Below, one piece after another: positions 22,680 through 34,922 of a stretch of 64,000 nt of DNA. Origin of the DNA: Cycas panzhihuaensis. Taxonomy: Eukaryota > Cycadophyta. How positions within the stretch are numbered: the first letter of the stretch is position 1; each line of letters opens with the position of its first letter. The notes beneath the pieces are model-generated. The model was not told where the DNA came from and did no database searches. It saw only the letters and a program-made list of their open reading frames with translations. The translations under genes and the position numbers were made by a program. Where the stretch lies: contig CM041465.1 in NCBI GenBank assembly GCA_023213395.1, positions 239,451,741-239,515,740 on the forward strand, given 5' to 3'.

Positions 22680-23820
22680 ATGTCAAGTCAATAAATATGA
22701 ACGTATTGCTACTCCTGGGTTGCTCCAGCCTCTTCCTATTCCGTAACAAAAATAGGAAAGTATTAGCATGGATTTTATTATAGGGTTACCAAAATCAGAA
22801 GGGAAAGATGCTATCTATGTGGTGGTGGATCGTTTAACAAAGTTTGCTCATTTTATACCTATTCAATCTAATTACAAAGCTCAGCAGTTAGCTGAAGTAT
22901 TTATCAAAGAAATCTATAAGTTACATGGGTTTCTGCAAACCATTATTAGCAACAGAGATCCTAAATTTTTAAGCCATTTCTGGCAAGAAATGTTTCGGCA
23001 AGTAGGTACAAGATTAAATATGAGTACCAGTTATCATCTGCAAATAGATGGACAAACAGAAGCAGTTAATAAAGGTTTAGAGAATTATTTACGAAATTAT
23101 GTCATAAATAAGCAGCAATTATGGGTCAAATGGTTACATTTAGCTGAAGCATGGTCTAACTCTTCATACCATTCGTCCATTAAAATGACCCCATATCAAG
23201 CATTATATGGCTACCAACCAACTCAATTAAAAGATTGGTTAAAATTGGATAATAAGGTTCCAGCAGTTAATGACTATCTCCAGGAATCACAAAATATCCT
23301 TCAAATATTAAAACAACATTTAGAAGAAGCCAAAAACCATATGAAACAACAAGCTGATAAAAATCGTACGGAAAGAATATTTGAAATTGGAGATTAGGTC
23401 TATGTAAGATTACAACCATATAAGTAAGCATCGTTGAAGTCTTCCCAAAAGCAGAAATTGAGTCCTCGATTTTATGGACCTTTCCAAATTAAACAGAAAA
23501 TTGGTGAAGTGGCTTATGCCTTAGAACTTCCAACTTTAAAACTACACAATATATTTCATGTATCTTGTCTCAAAAAGAAAATTGGAAATTGTGTACAAGT
23601 ATAGACAGAACTACCCCTCCTAGATGAAGAAGGCAAATTAATTCTATTACCAGAAGCCATCCTTGAAGTTCAGGAACATTGATTATGGTCCAAGACTATT
23701 CGAGAATATTTGATTAAATGGAAACAACTGCCTATTGAAGATGCTTCATGGGAATCTTCTGATTTTATTAAACTTCATCCTGAGTTGACAAGAGAAGGTT
23801 TCATGGGCGAAACATCTTAA
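22680..23820 (+). pseudogene. Element E integrase core and chromodomain
   Basis: Continues in a new frame after the shift near 22640. The CC half of the zinc finger (CAVCQ) is followed by the catalytic core, MDFIIGLPKSEGKDAIYVVV and NRDPKF; the second catalytic Asp, family SDRD, is Asn. The GQTEAVNKGLENYLR helix supplies the Glu. The C-terminal GPF/Y region (PRFYGPFQI) leads to a chromodomain at about 23663-23790 (REYLIKWKQLPIEDASWES), which in chromoviruses guides integration to marked chromatin. Stops occur at about 23395, 23427, 23605 and 23682. Confidence 0.9.
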
Positions 23821-23831
23821 GAGGGAGGAAT
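23819..23831 (+). promoter_or_regulatory. Polypurine tract of element E
   Basis: AAGAGGGAGGAAT directly before the 3' LTR, overlapping the end of the pol frame. Confidence 0.88.
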
Positions 23832-24061
23832 TGTTATGAACCTCTTTAAACACACATGATTAATTAATTAAAAGGGTGCTATTGAACGAGCACATCCTTC
23901 CGTGAAAGAGGGTCTGATATGCATATAAAATCAGGACCCAAATGTAATAGGATCATCAAATATTTTATCAATTAAATATATCTGGTTTATTGACTACACC
24001 TGTTCTCAGTATTCTCATGTATTTGGCTATTATTCTCTAGTTACAAACTAGTTTCATAACA
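23832..24061 (+). repeat. 3' LTR of element E
   Basis: 230 bp, TGTTATGAACC to TTTCATAACA, followed by the target duplication AGTAA. Confidence 0.95.
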
Positions 24062-24066
24062 AGTAA

Positions 24067-24800
24067 CATCTACCTCTAACTCATCCCTTACATTTATTGA
24101 CAGGAATTAAAAGAGGGGTAAGATTGTTCAATAGCCAACTTAGCAGTCAAATCATCTATAAAATCTTACTCAGTAACATCTATCTCTAACTCAGCCGACA
24201 ACTCAACAATAATCACAATAAGTTAATACTTCCTCCCAATAATTTTAATAGCCTCAATAGCCCTATTAACCATCACAGCGTCAATCATAAGAGATCAGTA
24301 GCATAGACCAAATATCATCCACTTATACTATGAAAAAATGGCCATTTAGTTATTAAATGTAGGAGAAGATAAGCTAATCTTTAAATGCTATAAAATCAAG
24401 GGGGACAATTATACAAACTTAGCTTCCAATAAGAAGCCTTATATTATCAATAAGAAGCACCTAGCTATCAACAAGGAAGACCTGAATATCAACAAGGAGG
24501 ACCATGCCCTTAATAAGAAGCCCCTTATCTATAATAAAAACATCCTTTTCTTTAACAAGAAGCCCTTTACTTCCAATAAAGAGGCCCCATTCCTCCATAA
24601 GGAGGCCTTATTTATCCACAAGAAGGGCCATTATACTAACAACTAGGCCAATTCTATTAACATAATTAAAATCAAAAACTAAATCAGAATCAATGCCAAT
24701 AAAATTGGTAGCGGTTCCTACCCAAAAATCTAAGGAACAACCTTAACACTCAGTAAGGAGGCAATGTGACATACACTCAAGATACCTCCTCTCAAAACTT
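24067..24800 (+). pseudogene. Copia element D gag, C-terminal part with heptapeptide repeat
   Basis: Resumes the gag frame cut at 17545. The striking part is 24428-24637: ten perfect-phase 21-bp units, each encoding a seven-residue repeat beginning N-K-K, N-K-E or H-K-E. Such a low-complexity tail lies where other copia gags have Gln/Asn-rich linkers before the zinc knuckle. No intact CCHC knuckle was found. Confidence 0.65.
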
Positions 24801-27800
24801 ATTCTTTATAACTTTGTCATCTCAACACAGTGATAACTCTTGGTTACTTGATTGTCATGGGAGACATGTTGGAGGAAACATATCCAATTAAAACTCAAAC
24901 AATCACATCTAAAGATAACCTTACCTATGATGTGACTAGAATTGGAAGGGATCTAATTACTTTGAAAGACTCCAAAATCAAACATCACATCAGTAATATG
25001 TTCTTAGTTCCAGGTATGAAAATGAACCTATGTTTTGTCAGCTAAATCGACAAGAAAAATCTAGATGTCCTCTTTAGTCAAGGCATCTTCATTATCACTA
25101 ATCATGCTACTAGACAACTTATGGCAATAGGATATAAATACAATGACTTATACAAGCTTGATGGTATTTCCCTAGCCACTAATCCACCAACAGAATTATG
25201 TTCAATGGCTTGAAATACCCCACTTGATAAGGGGAAGGATATCATAGTAGAGGACCAACCTCATGTCTAAGAATAAGGTGAATGCTCCAATCCTGATAAA
25301 AAATATACCTTAAATAGCACTAGAGATCAACTATAGCATTAATGCCTTAGTCACCTGAATATATAAAGTTTGTATCTCATGTTTAGGCTTTATATAGTAC
25401 ATGAACCTCTTAAAATTAAGAAAAATAAATGTATTTGTGAGGCATGCCTAATGGAAAAATAACAAAGAGAAAAATTTCCATCCAAGAATGCATAGAGAGC
25501 CTTTGAACCATTGGAATTGATCCATTGAAATATTTGTTAGTCTATGTAAGTTCAATCTCTCAATGGTAGTTTGGTTTTTGTGACATTATAGACAACTATT
25601 CTAGGAAAGTGTGGGTCTACTTCATAAGAAATAAGTATCAAACCCTTGACAAATTCAAAGAATTTAAAGCTAAGGTAGAGAATGAGAGTGGCATCCTTAG
25701 ATCTAACAATGGGAGGAAGTATGCATCAAATCAATTAACTAATTTCTGCAAATAGCATGGTATCAAATACCAATTCTCAGCACCTCACACACCTTAACAA
25801 AATGTTATAGCTAAGAGAATGAATTAAACATTGGTAAATAAAGCAAAAACTATGTTAAATGGTGTTAATCTTGCTACACAATTTTGAGTTGATGCTATTA
25901 TGACTGTTGCCTATCTAATAAATAGAAGTCTCAATGTTGCAGTTAGGAACATCACTCATGAGGAGGCTTAGTTAGGACTTAAACCAACTATTACACACAT
26001 TTAAAAATATTTGGATTCATAACATACAAACTTGTTCTAAAGAAGAATAAAAAAAGGTTAGATGACAAGAGCCTTAAGTACATATTCCTTGGTTATGTTC
26101 CTAGTTGTAAAGCCTACAAGGTATTTGACATTGTTAGAGACTAAACCTACACCACTCAGGATGTTATTTTTTCTAAAGATACTCAAGTCTTAGATCCCTC
26201 AAAGTTTTAGTATATAGTAGAAGATGATATTCATACACCTAAAGTGCCTCTTGCACTAATTCTAAATCCACCAATACCTACTCCTATACACTAGGTTCGT
26301 CTTCAACTCTAATAACTTTAACAACTACATCAGATGCAAGCATCTCTATACCACATATTTTAGTTGATGACTTTTAGGTAAAAGCCACCAATATTTAACC
26401 ACCTCCTAAGTGGATTCAACAATTATTAAAGGATGCCCCTCCTCCTCCCATAGCTGCCAAAAGGGTATCAAAGACAAGACACTCTACCAACTTTGTCCTA
26501 ATAACATGTGTCTTAGAAACCTTTGATCCTTCCACATTTAAGGAGATAATCAATGACCAAATGTAGAAAGTATCGATATATGAAGAGATGAACTCTATGC
26601 TAAAAAATGAAACTTGGGAGTTGATAGAATTGCCACCTGGAAAAAAGTTAATTAATTATCAATGGCTATATAAAACCAAGTTCTGTGTAGATGGCACCAT
26701 CAAGTGTTACAAAGCTCATCTTATTGCAAAAGGTTTTAAATAGTAGAATGGGATAAACTATGATGAGATCTTTACATAGGTAGTCAATATGACCACATGT
26801 TGCTTGGTGATATCACTAGCAGCCTAATTCAACTAGCTAGTTTACAAAATTAATATAAAGAGTGTTTTCCTTAATAAAGAGCTCATAGAAGAGGTTTTCT
26901 TAAAGTAATCTCATAGTTATATTATTCTTAGCAAAGATCACTTAGTTTATAAGCTTAAAAAAGCCTTATATAGACTACAGTAGGTACCACATGCTTGGTA
27001 TGTAAAAAATATTTTTTTTTCACTTAGCATGGATTCCATTGTTCACCCTCTAATTTAAACTTATACGTTTGGGTTAGAGGAAACTTAATCACCATCATCA
27101 TACTTTATATAGATAATTTAGTAATCACGAATAATGATATTTAAGATAGCTTGTCTATAATCTGAACTAGAAAATAACTTTGAGATGACAAATCTTAGGT
27201 TGCTCTATTATTTCCTTCGAATTGAAGTTTGGTAGGAACTACGTCACATCTTCTTATCTCAATCAAAATATGCCAATGAACTCTTACAATGGTTTAGGAT
27301 GACAGATTATAAGCCAACACCAATTTCCATGGAAATAGGAACCAAGCTAAACTTAGATGAGCAAGGCAAACCATTTGATCCTACCTTATACCAATAGTTA
27401 GTTGAAAGTCTTATTTACCTTAGATATACTCACTCAAATATTTCTTATGCTGTTAAGATCTATTTCAGGTATATACCAAAGCCCAAAGCATCTCATTAGA
27501 AAGCCATAACTAGGATTCTTAAATATATTTATGGCACATATTAGTTTGGACTTGACTATAACCAAACTGAATCTCCTATCCTGAAAGGACACACATATGC
27601 TGGTTGGGTAGGTTGCCAAGATATACACCACTCAACTTTAGGATACTATTTTAATATAGATTCAGTTATAATCTCTTAGAGCTATAAGATGTAGCCAAGT
27701 ATTACTCTTTCCTCTACTGAAGCTAAATATAAATCAACTATCCACGCCGCTATATAGTTGATTTGACTCAGAAGGATTTTTCCAGAGCTTGGACTTCAAT

Positions 27801-28047
27801 AGACTACAATCACCATTCTCTACTATAACAACTAGAATGTATTGAGGAATCTTGTTTTCCATGCTAGAACTAAGTATATATAGATCCATCATCACTTAAT
27901 CTATGAGCATATTCAAAATAGAAAAGTAGATGTTGTTTATTGACTAACTAAGGATTGGGTTATAGACATCTTCACTAAGGTACTTCGTAAACCAAAGTTT
28001 AAATGGTTTTGACATGATCTCAGCATCAGATGTAATGGAGTTATCAT
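24801..28047 (+). pseudogene. Copia element D pol, degenerate
   Basis: Order of remnants: protease/GAG-pre-integrase (24830-25200, with HHISNMFLVPGMKMNL and MAIGYKYNDLYKL); integrase (25380-26100); RT (26560-27150, with MNSMLKNETWELIELP and AHLIAKGF); and RNase H (27300-28010, with LVESLIYLRYTHSNISYAV). Stops and frame changes are frequent; the RT catalytic box is not intact. It is more decayed than elements C and E. Confidence 0.8.
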
Positions 28048-28057
28048 TAAGGAAGGG
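28048..28057 (+). promoter_or_regulatory. Polypurine tract of element D
   Basis: TAAGGAAGGG immediately before the 3' LTR. Confidence 0.75.
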
Positions 28058-28431
28058 TGTTAAAACTTGTAATGACCCCTTCATTATAATGTAATACTTA
28101 CATACTTGTGTATTATATACATTAGGCAATCCCTCATTGTAATTTAATTATAATATAAAGTTGAGTTAGGTCTACCATCTTTGCTGATATATTGGCCAAT
28201 AATATTGATGTAATTATTCATGGTATGCTTATAAATTAAGCACCACATCTCACATTTATATATTAGATTATTTTCTTATAGAAGCTCTGCTATAATAAAG
28301 ATGTACAATGCAACTAATTTGCCCGTAGCTCTTTGCTCAATATATTTTCTTATATTTGTGATGTTTCATTTGCTTTATTGAGTTATTTTACTAAATATAT
28401 ATTCATATTAAATCTTGATACTAATCCAACA
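28058..28431 (+). repeat. 3' LTR of copia element D
   Basis: 374 bp, TGTTAAAACTTG to AATCCAACA, followed by ATTGA, the right target duplication. Confidence 0.9.
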
Positions 28432-29389
28432 ATTGATGTATGCCTTATTTGCTTTCTTAGATATTTGTCCATGCCCCTTTCTGCCAATGACGAGTACAAC
28501 TTTAATCTATGGTCATTTAGTCCACCCATCACACTCTTTAGGCTAGAAACAATATTGTTTCCCCTATTTGCAACTTGATTTCTTATTTATTTTCATTTTA
28601 TTTAGACCCATCTAGCCTTTTTTTACTCTTTTACCATTTGTGGTTGATTGCACTCTTATCTATGATCTTTCATTTGTGAGTTTTTTACTAAGTTGTAGAG
28701 TTATATTGTTTAAAAAATAAAATTATTGCTAAATTATTACATTTTCTATTTACAATAGCAGCACAATGAAGTACTTGGTGGTACTATGAATATATTTGTA
28801 GTACGACTATCACCTACTCAAATTTAGGATTTTCAGTGATAATTGGCTTATTAATAGTATTTTATCAGACTTGAGTAAACCACATTGGCCCCAAGTTGGT
28901 CTCAGTCAAATTTAGGAGGCTTAAGAGGCCAAAATCCTTCCTCCTTCCCAAATCTTTATCTTTCCAAGTCTCTTGCATTAAACCATGAGAAAAATTCATG
29001 GTTTGGTATTGATAGGTTTCCTCATATTATGGGTAGAAAACCACCAACCCTTCTTCTTGTCATTTTCTATTTAATCCCCTCATTTTTCTATTAGAAAAGG
29101 AGAAGACCTTAAGATTGTGTAATCATATTATTATGCTGTTGAAATTTTCTTAGAATTTTGGCAACTTACCCTTCTTGCTAGCATCTCATTAGAGTTGGAA
29201 GCATCATACCAAAGAATAAATTAGATGACCTTGAAGAAAAAGATTGCAACCTTTGGCTACCCAATCTCCTAAAAGTGAAGGTTATCCTTATGTTTATTAA
29301 TAGTTATTTCTCTTAACTTTATCTTTACCATTTTCATGACATATTTATATTATTGAATGGTAGGTATTTTTTGACTTCTAGGTGATGGA
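28432..29389. other. Unassigned sequence between elements D and J
   Basis: AT-rich. The frames at 28333-28578 and 28885-29094 show no known motif. No LTR pair or tandem repeat seen. Confidence 0.5.
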
Positions 29390-29688
29390 TGTTAATGCAT
29401 CAAGGTCATTAGATTAATTAGATGAAGGAGACTTTAGGTTAGCTAAGTTACATAGCTAAATATAATTTTATTTAACTTTAAGTGTAAATTTAGTATCATA
29501 TTATTAGGTAGGATACTCCTTTAGAAATTCTAATATACATCCTCTGATATATAAGGTTGAATATGAAAGAAAAAGTCATAATTCTCACCTCTCATTTTTG
29601 CTCTCAATTTTGTTCTCTTTATTTTGCTCTTATTATGTGCCATTACTTTAGTATAGTGAAGTGTGGCAATTAGATCCTTCACCTACCA
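29390..29688 (+). repeat. Lone 5' LTR of a truncated retroelement (J)
   Basis: About 299 bp, TGTTAATGCATC to CACCTACCA, defined by the primer site that follows. No second copy of this LTR was seen in the window, so the element is truncated or its mate lies elsewhere. Confidence 0.55.
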
Positions 29689-29690
29689 AT

Positions 29691-29703
29691 TGGTATCAGA
29701 GCT
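29691..29703 (+). promoter_or_regulatory. Primer binding site of element J
   Basis: TGGTATCAGAGCT, a near-perfect initiator-Met site. Confidence 0.7.
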
Positions 29704-30010
29704 ATTGTTGACTATATTTCCTTACTAGGCTTACACAAAGCCATTAATACCTTTCACTCATAATTCATGTGAGGTTAAGAGCTTATTTAAGAACTTTATA
29801 AGTATTAGAGATATTAAAATTATATTACTTTGTATGTTACTATATTTGATATGTGCGTAGAATTTTAGAGGCAAAAATACCAATTTTTAAAGATGTTTGG
29901 TTGTCAAAATAGCCTTAAAAGCATTAAAGGCCTAAAATTTTATGAAAAATTTGACCATCTTATATTTTGATGAAATTTGATATGTAGGGTTACCATGACT
30001 TGTAGACCCA
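29704..30010 (+). other. Internal leader of J, then junction to gypsy gag
   Basis: No frame. The sequence changes character near 30005-30020, where homology to the gag leader of element F (about 35825) begins, marking a truncation junction. Confidence 0.45.
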
Positions 30011-31700
30011 TCTCTTTATGTACCCCTAGGGCACACATCCTAACCTTCGGGGCATGAAGGGTCTAACCCTCTTGTTACCTATGGGGTAGATCCACTCCAT
30101 CCTTATAGGGTTGCACTTCCCGTGGGTAGACCTTATGGGAAAAACCCTATTCCCTATTCTATACCATATTCTATGTGTGCAACCTTATACGCGATTCCTT
30201 TATAAGGTGGATCCATTACCCCTCATATCCCTCATTCCTATATGCTGCCCCCTTAGGGGGCATACTCATATTTTTTTGCCACCCATATGGCACATCCTTA
30301 GGGTGGAATGAGGCCTTCTCACCTATGTGCTCCTTATCTAGCCTATCCACAAATGGGGATGGCTCCCTCCCACCAAACAGGTGGGAATCCTTATCCTTCA
30401 TACACCCAACCTTCTTATGGTGGAGTTAGGTATCTATATCTACCTCTTCCCTTAGCTTAAGTTGGCTCTTTAACTCAACTAGGGGCTTATCCCTTCATCA
30501 ACTATAGGTTAACTCCTCTTCCATGGCCTCACCCTCCTCAAGTGCCCAAATTTGATGGCACCTCATCGTAGGACCTGATCGAGTATGTTAAGGGCTTCAC
30601 CATGGTGTGTACTAACTATTGGGCTTATGATCATATTCTAATAAAACTATTTCTGAGATCTTTATATGGAGACACCCCTAAGTGGTTCTATCATCTCCTT
30701 ACCCATTCTATTCATACATTCCAATAGCTTGTAGATGAGTTTGTTAATTACTTTGATGTAGCTTGCCCATTTAAAAGTGGGGTCAAAGCCCTACTTTCTC
30801 TTAAACAAGGTTATGATGAGCTTAATTATGACTTTCTTAAGCATTTTCATGATCTTCTCCATTCCTGCAAGTCCATGTTACCTAAGGAATTGAAGTGAGA
30901 TATTTTCATCAATGCCCTTTATCTCAAAGTTCACATCAAAGTCCTCAAGATGGGGATGACTACTTGTGACTCTGCCATAGCTAAATACTTAGCATTAGAA
31001 GCTATTGAGATCTAAGTTGGTCTCAAGAAGCCTCTAAAGTAGTCACAATATCATGGGGTAGCCCCTCTTCGTGTGAACAAGAAAACCAATAACAACTTTC
31101 GAGGCCTCCTACCAGTATGATTAATAGGACCTTGTATCCCCTAACCTCAGTTGTATGTTCCTTTGAATGTATGATTAAGAACCTAAATCTTTAACCTTCC
31201 TAGTCTTCTTTTGAGTCTTATAGACCCATTCACTAGGTCTCTTATACCATGCCACCTAAAGGAGGAATCCTCAGACTTCTTAAGGGAAGAAGTCAAGACC
31301 TACCCCTTGAGAAGAAATCATGTTTTATGCATGGGGAGTGCCTTCATAATGACTTGCAATGCTAGACATAACACCTTGAGCTTGCACCACGTCATGATGA
31401 CTCTTCTTAAAGGGCTTCTAAAACTAATTTAGACCAGCCTATTAATAGGGATCCCTAACCATAGGGAATAAGATCAACCTATTTAGAATAAGAGGGTGAG
31501 GAATAAGGGATGATCCCCTAACCCTCCTTCCGACCAAGGGAAGGGGAAGGGGCCATGGGAATTGTCCTATACACTGAGCCCCAGAGGTCAACACCCCTCA
31601 TCCTCTCAACCCAAAACCAAGGGTAAGATAGTGATTTAGATGCTTGAGACTATTTACCAGCTACTAAGAATGGACATGGGTGACACTTCCTAGGTGAACA
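30011..31700 (+). pseudogene. Tat-like gypsy remnant I: gag only
   Basis: Homologous to gag of F and G. It contains TMVCTNYWAYDHILIKLF, then WFYHLL and VDEFVNYFDVACPFKSGVKA, and ELNYDFLKHFHDLLHS. In another frame at about 31318-31362 it has an intact Tat-type zinc knuckle, CFMHGECLHNDLQC (CX2HX4HX4C). The frame is broken by many stops. No protease, RT or integrase follows: within about 160 bp the sequence reaches an LTR. So pol has been deleted. Confidence 0.8.
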
Positions 31701-31863
31701 TAAGTATATCTTTAACCTCAACCTTCATTTACTTTAGAATGTAATTATATATTCATTAGATGCATTCTGCATGGTATTGATTGTCTACATGGTTAATATG
31801 TTTGGCTTGCCTGCTCTCTTATGCTCACAACTATTATTCTAGCCTATGATGACCCAGGAAAAA
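31701..31863 (+). other. 3' internal end of remnant I, next to the LTR
   Basis: ATTCTAGCCTATGATGACCC followed by AGGAAAAA, then an LTR start. Element G has the similar TATCTAGCCTATGACGAC next to its own 3' LTR (complement near 51225). This segment is therefore the normal 3' end of a Tat-like internal region, placed directly after gag. Confidence 0.5.
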
Positions 31864-34800
31864 TGTCCCATCACATAATATAGCCCTCCATCACACCTCC
31901 ATAGAACTCTCAAGTACTCCCAGCTCCCACAACTCATTTTTGATCACCTTTTTGGCATTATGTAATCCCTAACAACCCATTTTAGGATGGACCATCCTCT
32001 CACTTGCTTCTTATCCCATATTAGGGATGAATCACAACCTTTTATTTGCTTATTGAGATCCCACCAACACTTGAAAGTCTCCTAGATGCCTTGCTAGCCT
32101 AGTATTCCACTCTGTCTAGGTCTAGGGCCATTAATTTAGGGGCCTTCTAGGCCCCCCCCCTTATTTTTTGCCACGTTTTGAGTGCACTGTGGTACTGTTC
32201 ATGGTACCATGATAAACTTTATGGTACCAAAAAGTTTAATGCAATGTGACTATCCATTTGAGATCTCAGTTTGGTAAGAGTTAATTTTACATTAATTATG
32301 AAGCTGACATGTGGCAGTAAGCCGTTTCCCACCCAGGGCAATCCCTAATTGCTCGATAGACTAGAATTAAGTATACAAACCTAAATTCAAACTCATTTTT
32401 CTCTCTTGACACATTTGAGAAAGATAGAAATGTCTCCATCTACTATCTCCTACTTTCTTCTCCTTTCTCCTTATTTCCTTAGGGAAAAACCTTAAGTTGC
32501 AGGTCTACAACAGTTTGTTTCTAGTAGTGTTCTCCTCTCAAGTGCTCTCTCTCCAACCATCTCATTAGGTTTTCTATAGATTTCACACCTTCTTTGTGCT
32601 ACTAAGGGGATATTTCCTCCACTCATCAGGACAAATCCTTCTCCCCCAACTAATCCATGAGGTAATATCTATTTTAAGTTAGTTTTAACAGGGATTTTAG
32701 ACTTGTACCTTGTTGTTTCATTCTTTAGCAAAAGTATTTTATGGATATTATTCTTGGTTTACTTAAAAAGCCTCTTCCATATACTTATTTCTTGGGTTAT
32801 TTTTGAAGGAGGGCAAACCCTTCCTTCTCCTCGCTCATCCTTCTCACTTTTCGAGGTTTCTCTTAGGCTACTAGCAAGTAGATTGTAGGAAAATTACAGA
32901 AAGGAAAAGAGGAGTCTAAGGCTAGGATTCTGACCCTCTTGCTTGCTTCCTCCAAGGTAGCTCCCTGCCTTTCTCAACATCTCCCATATCATACCTACCT
33001 AACATGCCTAAAAACTCTTAAGGTGAAGGATCTTGTTGGTTGTAGCATTGGTAGCCACTTGAAATACCTATAACTAGCTCTTATACACCATCAAAATTTT
33101 GATTTTTTTTAGTAGATCTTATAGTTTATGGTTTTTTTGCTATATCTCATAAATCTCACAAAAGTTTCACATTGTGACTTTTGCAACATTTGTAGATTTT
33201 GCATTTTTTATTGTTGCAAACTTTGTTACCTCTTTGGTTTTCTTAGAAGCCATAATCTTTTGGCTAATCTGGTTGCTTGGAGTACTTGGGCATGTGGAGG
33301 TGCCTTGTATGGGAGGGCTAGCCATTCCAAGGCTCTCTTTCTCTTCCCCTTTACCCCCCTTTTCCCTTCCAAAAGTTTCTTGAATATTTTACATGCATAT
33401 AAAAGAGGGATTGAATAACATATTGTTTCCATTTGAAAGCACTTAAGTAAGATCATGCTTTTCTTTTAGTAAACATAGACATATGTACAAACATATACTT
33501 ACTTTCATATGCACATCTAGTATCCTATAGAAAGGAAACCAATTTGTCAAGTAGGTTTAGCTTTCCAAAGTAAGCAAGGACCATTGTGAAAGGTATGTGC
33601 ACTCCATTTACTTTCATTTTTACTTTTAACTCTCTTTTCCCTTGCACTTTTTTCTATTTCTTTATTTCATAAGCATCTCAAGGAAGGTAAGGAATCCTTG
33701 CCTTCATTCCACCTACAATGGCCACCATGGCAAGGAGCATGAGATGACTGGTAAAAGATCATAAAGAAGGAGAGAAAGGTGTGCTTCACCAACCATAATG
33801 ATTCTAGGTGCACCTCCTTCAACTCCTCCTTCTTTCTTACTCTTTTTTCCCTTTCTTCCAAATGAAAATAAAAGAAAAGGTTGCATGCATCTTATCTTAC
33901 TTGTAGGTCATCCATATTGCATTCTTTAGGAAAGGAAGACATTCATGCATTGGTAGGAATTGACTCTATTTCCTTTCCCTCTTTCATTGCATGGGCATTT
34001 AAGCAAGGGTAGTTTAAGTTGGTATACCATCCATATTGCATCCTTAGTGAAGAGTAACAAAATGATTTTTCCCCTTTATTGTATTTCCCTTTCTTTTGCA
34101 TGCTCTTGCGCTTACCAAGGTAGGGCCATAACAGGATTTAAGCCTCTTAGTAATTACTTTTCCTCCCCATGCACCATTAGGACAACTTGCATTAGTCATT
34201 GCGCTCTTTCTTACATTTTCTCTTCCCCTTGGTTCCCTTGTCTCTTCATTCATAAAAGAAAAGGAGAGAGAGGATACAGGAGATAGAGAAGAGAGTTGTC
34301 TTTTCCTTTAAATTGTAATAACCTAGTGGCAATAGTACTTTACACCACAATGTTACTTTCCTAAAGCAAAACAAAAAGCATATCTCAAAACCTCCTACAT
34401 ACTAAGCCACCAGCCTAGTGCATATAAACCCTAGAGGCATTCCCTCTGGGTGTCCTTTGGTAAGGCACCCACTCACCTTACCCTATCTAGGAGTTGGTTT
34501 TCTTATACCAAACCTCCCTTTCACTCCCTTTCTACTTGCTACCTCTTTCTTGTTTCTTAGGCACCCTTTCTCTGCTAAGGTTCAGCCCTTCTTTTCCATC
34601 TTTTTTGGGAAAAGCTCCTTTTGTCTCACCTCTCCTTCCTCAACCCATTAGGATAGGAGAGTTCCCTTTGAGGCTACTCAGTAAATTGGTGATGCCCTTG
34701 CCTATTTTGAATCTAAGAAGGAACCTATCTAAAGCGAGGTTCTTGTGAACCAATTGCAACTCCTCGACCCTGTATTTTGACGTATGGACGCCTTTTGTGG

Positions 34801-34903
34801 GTGATCTATTATCCCACTTCCAAGGACTCTTTAGCCCCTTTGTTTAGCGATTGTATAGGCTTGATCCTCCTATGTTTAGTGACCCCCCATAGGTGTGCAT
34901 CCA
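31864..34903 (+). repeat. About 3.0-kb LTR shared by remnant I and element F
   Basis: The right end is firm: GTGCATCCA followed by the primer site, as in element G. The left end (TGTCCCATCAC) is inferred from similarity of the flanking internal end to G. The U3 holds GGTACC palindromes (32200-32237), then a stretch like that in the LTR of G (CAATGTGACT...ATCTCAGTTT) and a TATACAAA box at about 32372. The open frames inside (for example 33128-33418, 34418-34748) carry no known domain and are treated as chance. Confidence 0.7.
32200..32237. promoter_or_regulatory. Paired GGTACC palindromes in the F LTR
   Basis: A perfect 12-bp palindrome CATGGTACCATG (32200-32211) is followed by a 24-bp palindrome at 32214-32237. 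Its left arm is AAACTTTATGGT and its right arm complements AAACTTTTTGGT (11 of 12). They lie about 140 bp upstream of the TATACAAA box. The AAACTTT/AAGTTT outer arms recur upstream of the antisense gene in G. Confidence 0.75.
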
Positions 34904-34904
34904 C

Positions 34905-34922
34905 TAGTGACCATATTGGGGA
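34905..34922 (+). promoter_or_regulatory. Primer binding site of element F
   Basis: TAGTGACCATATTGGGGA, similar to the TGGCGACTCTGCTGGGGA-type site of plant Tat/Ogre elements and to the sites of G and H. Confidence 0.7.

Larger units (their letters stand above)
17546..24061 (+). mobile_element. Ty3/gypsy chromovirus element E
   Basis: A 6.5-kb element with 230-bp LTRs, initiator-Met primer site, one gag-pol frame ending in a chromodomain, and a perfect target duplication AGTAA (17541-17545 and 24062-24066). The two LTRs differ at about 13 of 230 positions by eye, nearly all transitions, so the insertion is not recent but is younger than host D. Short LTRs and the C-terminal chromodomain fit a Reina-like or related chromovirus clade; the clade is not settled. 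Confidence 0.95.

Noticed and set aside
33128-34748. Coding frames in the F LTR
   Set aside because: Low-complexity, Leu/Phe/Ser/Pro-rich, overlapping on both strands, no homology between F and G LTRs at protein level.
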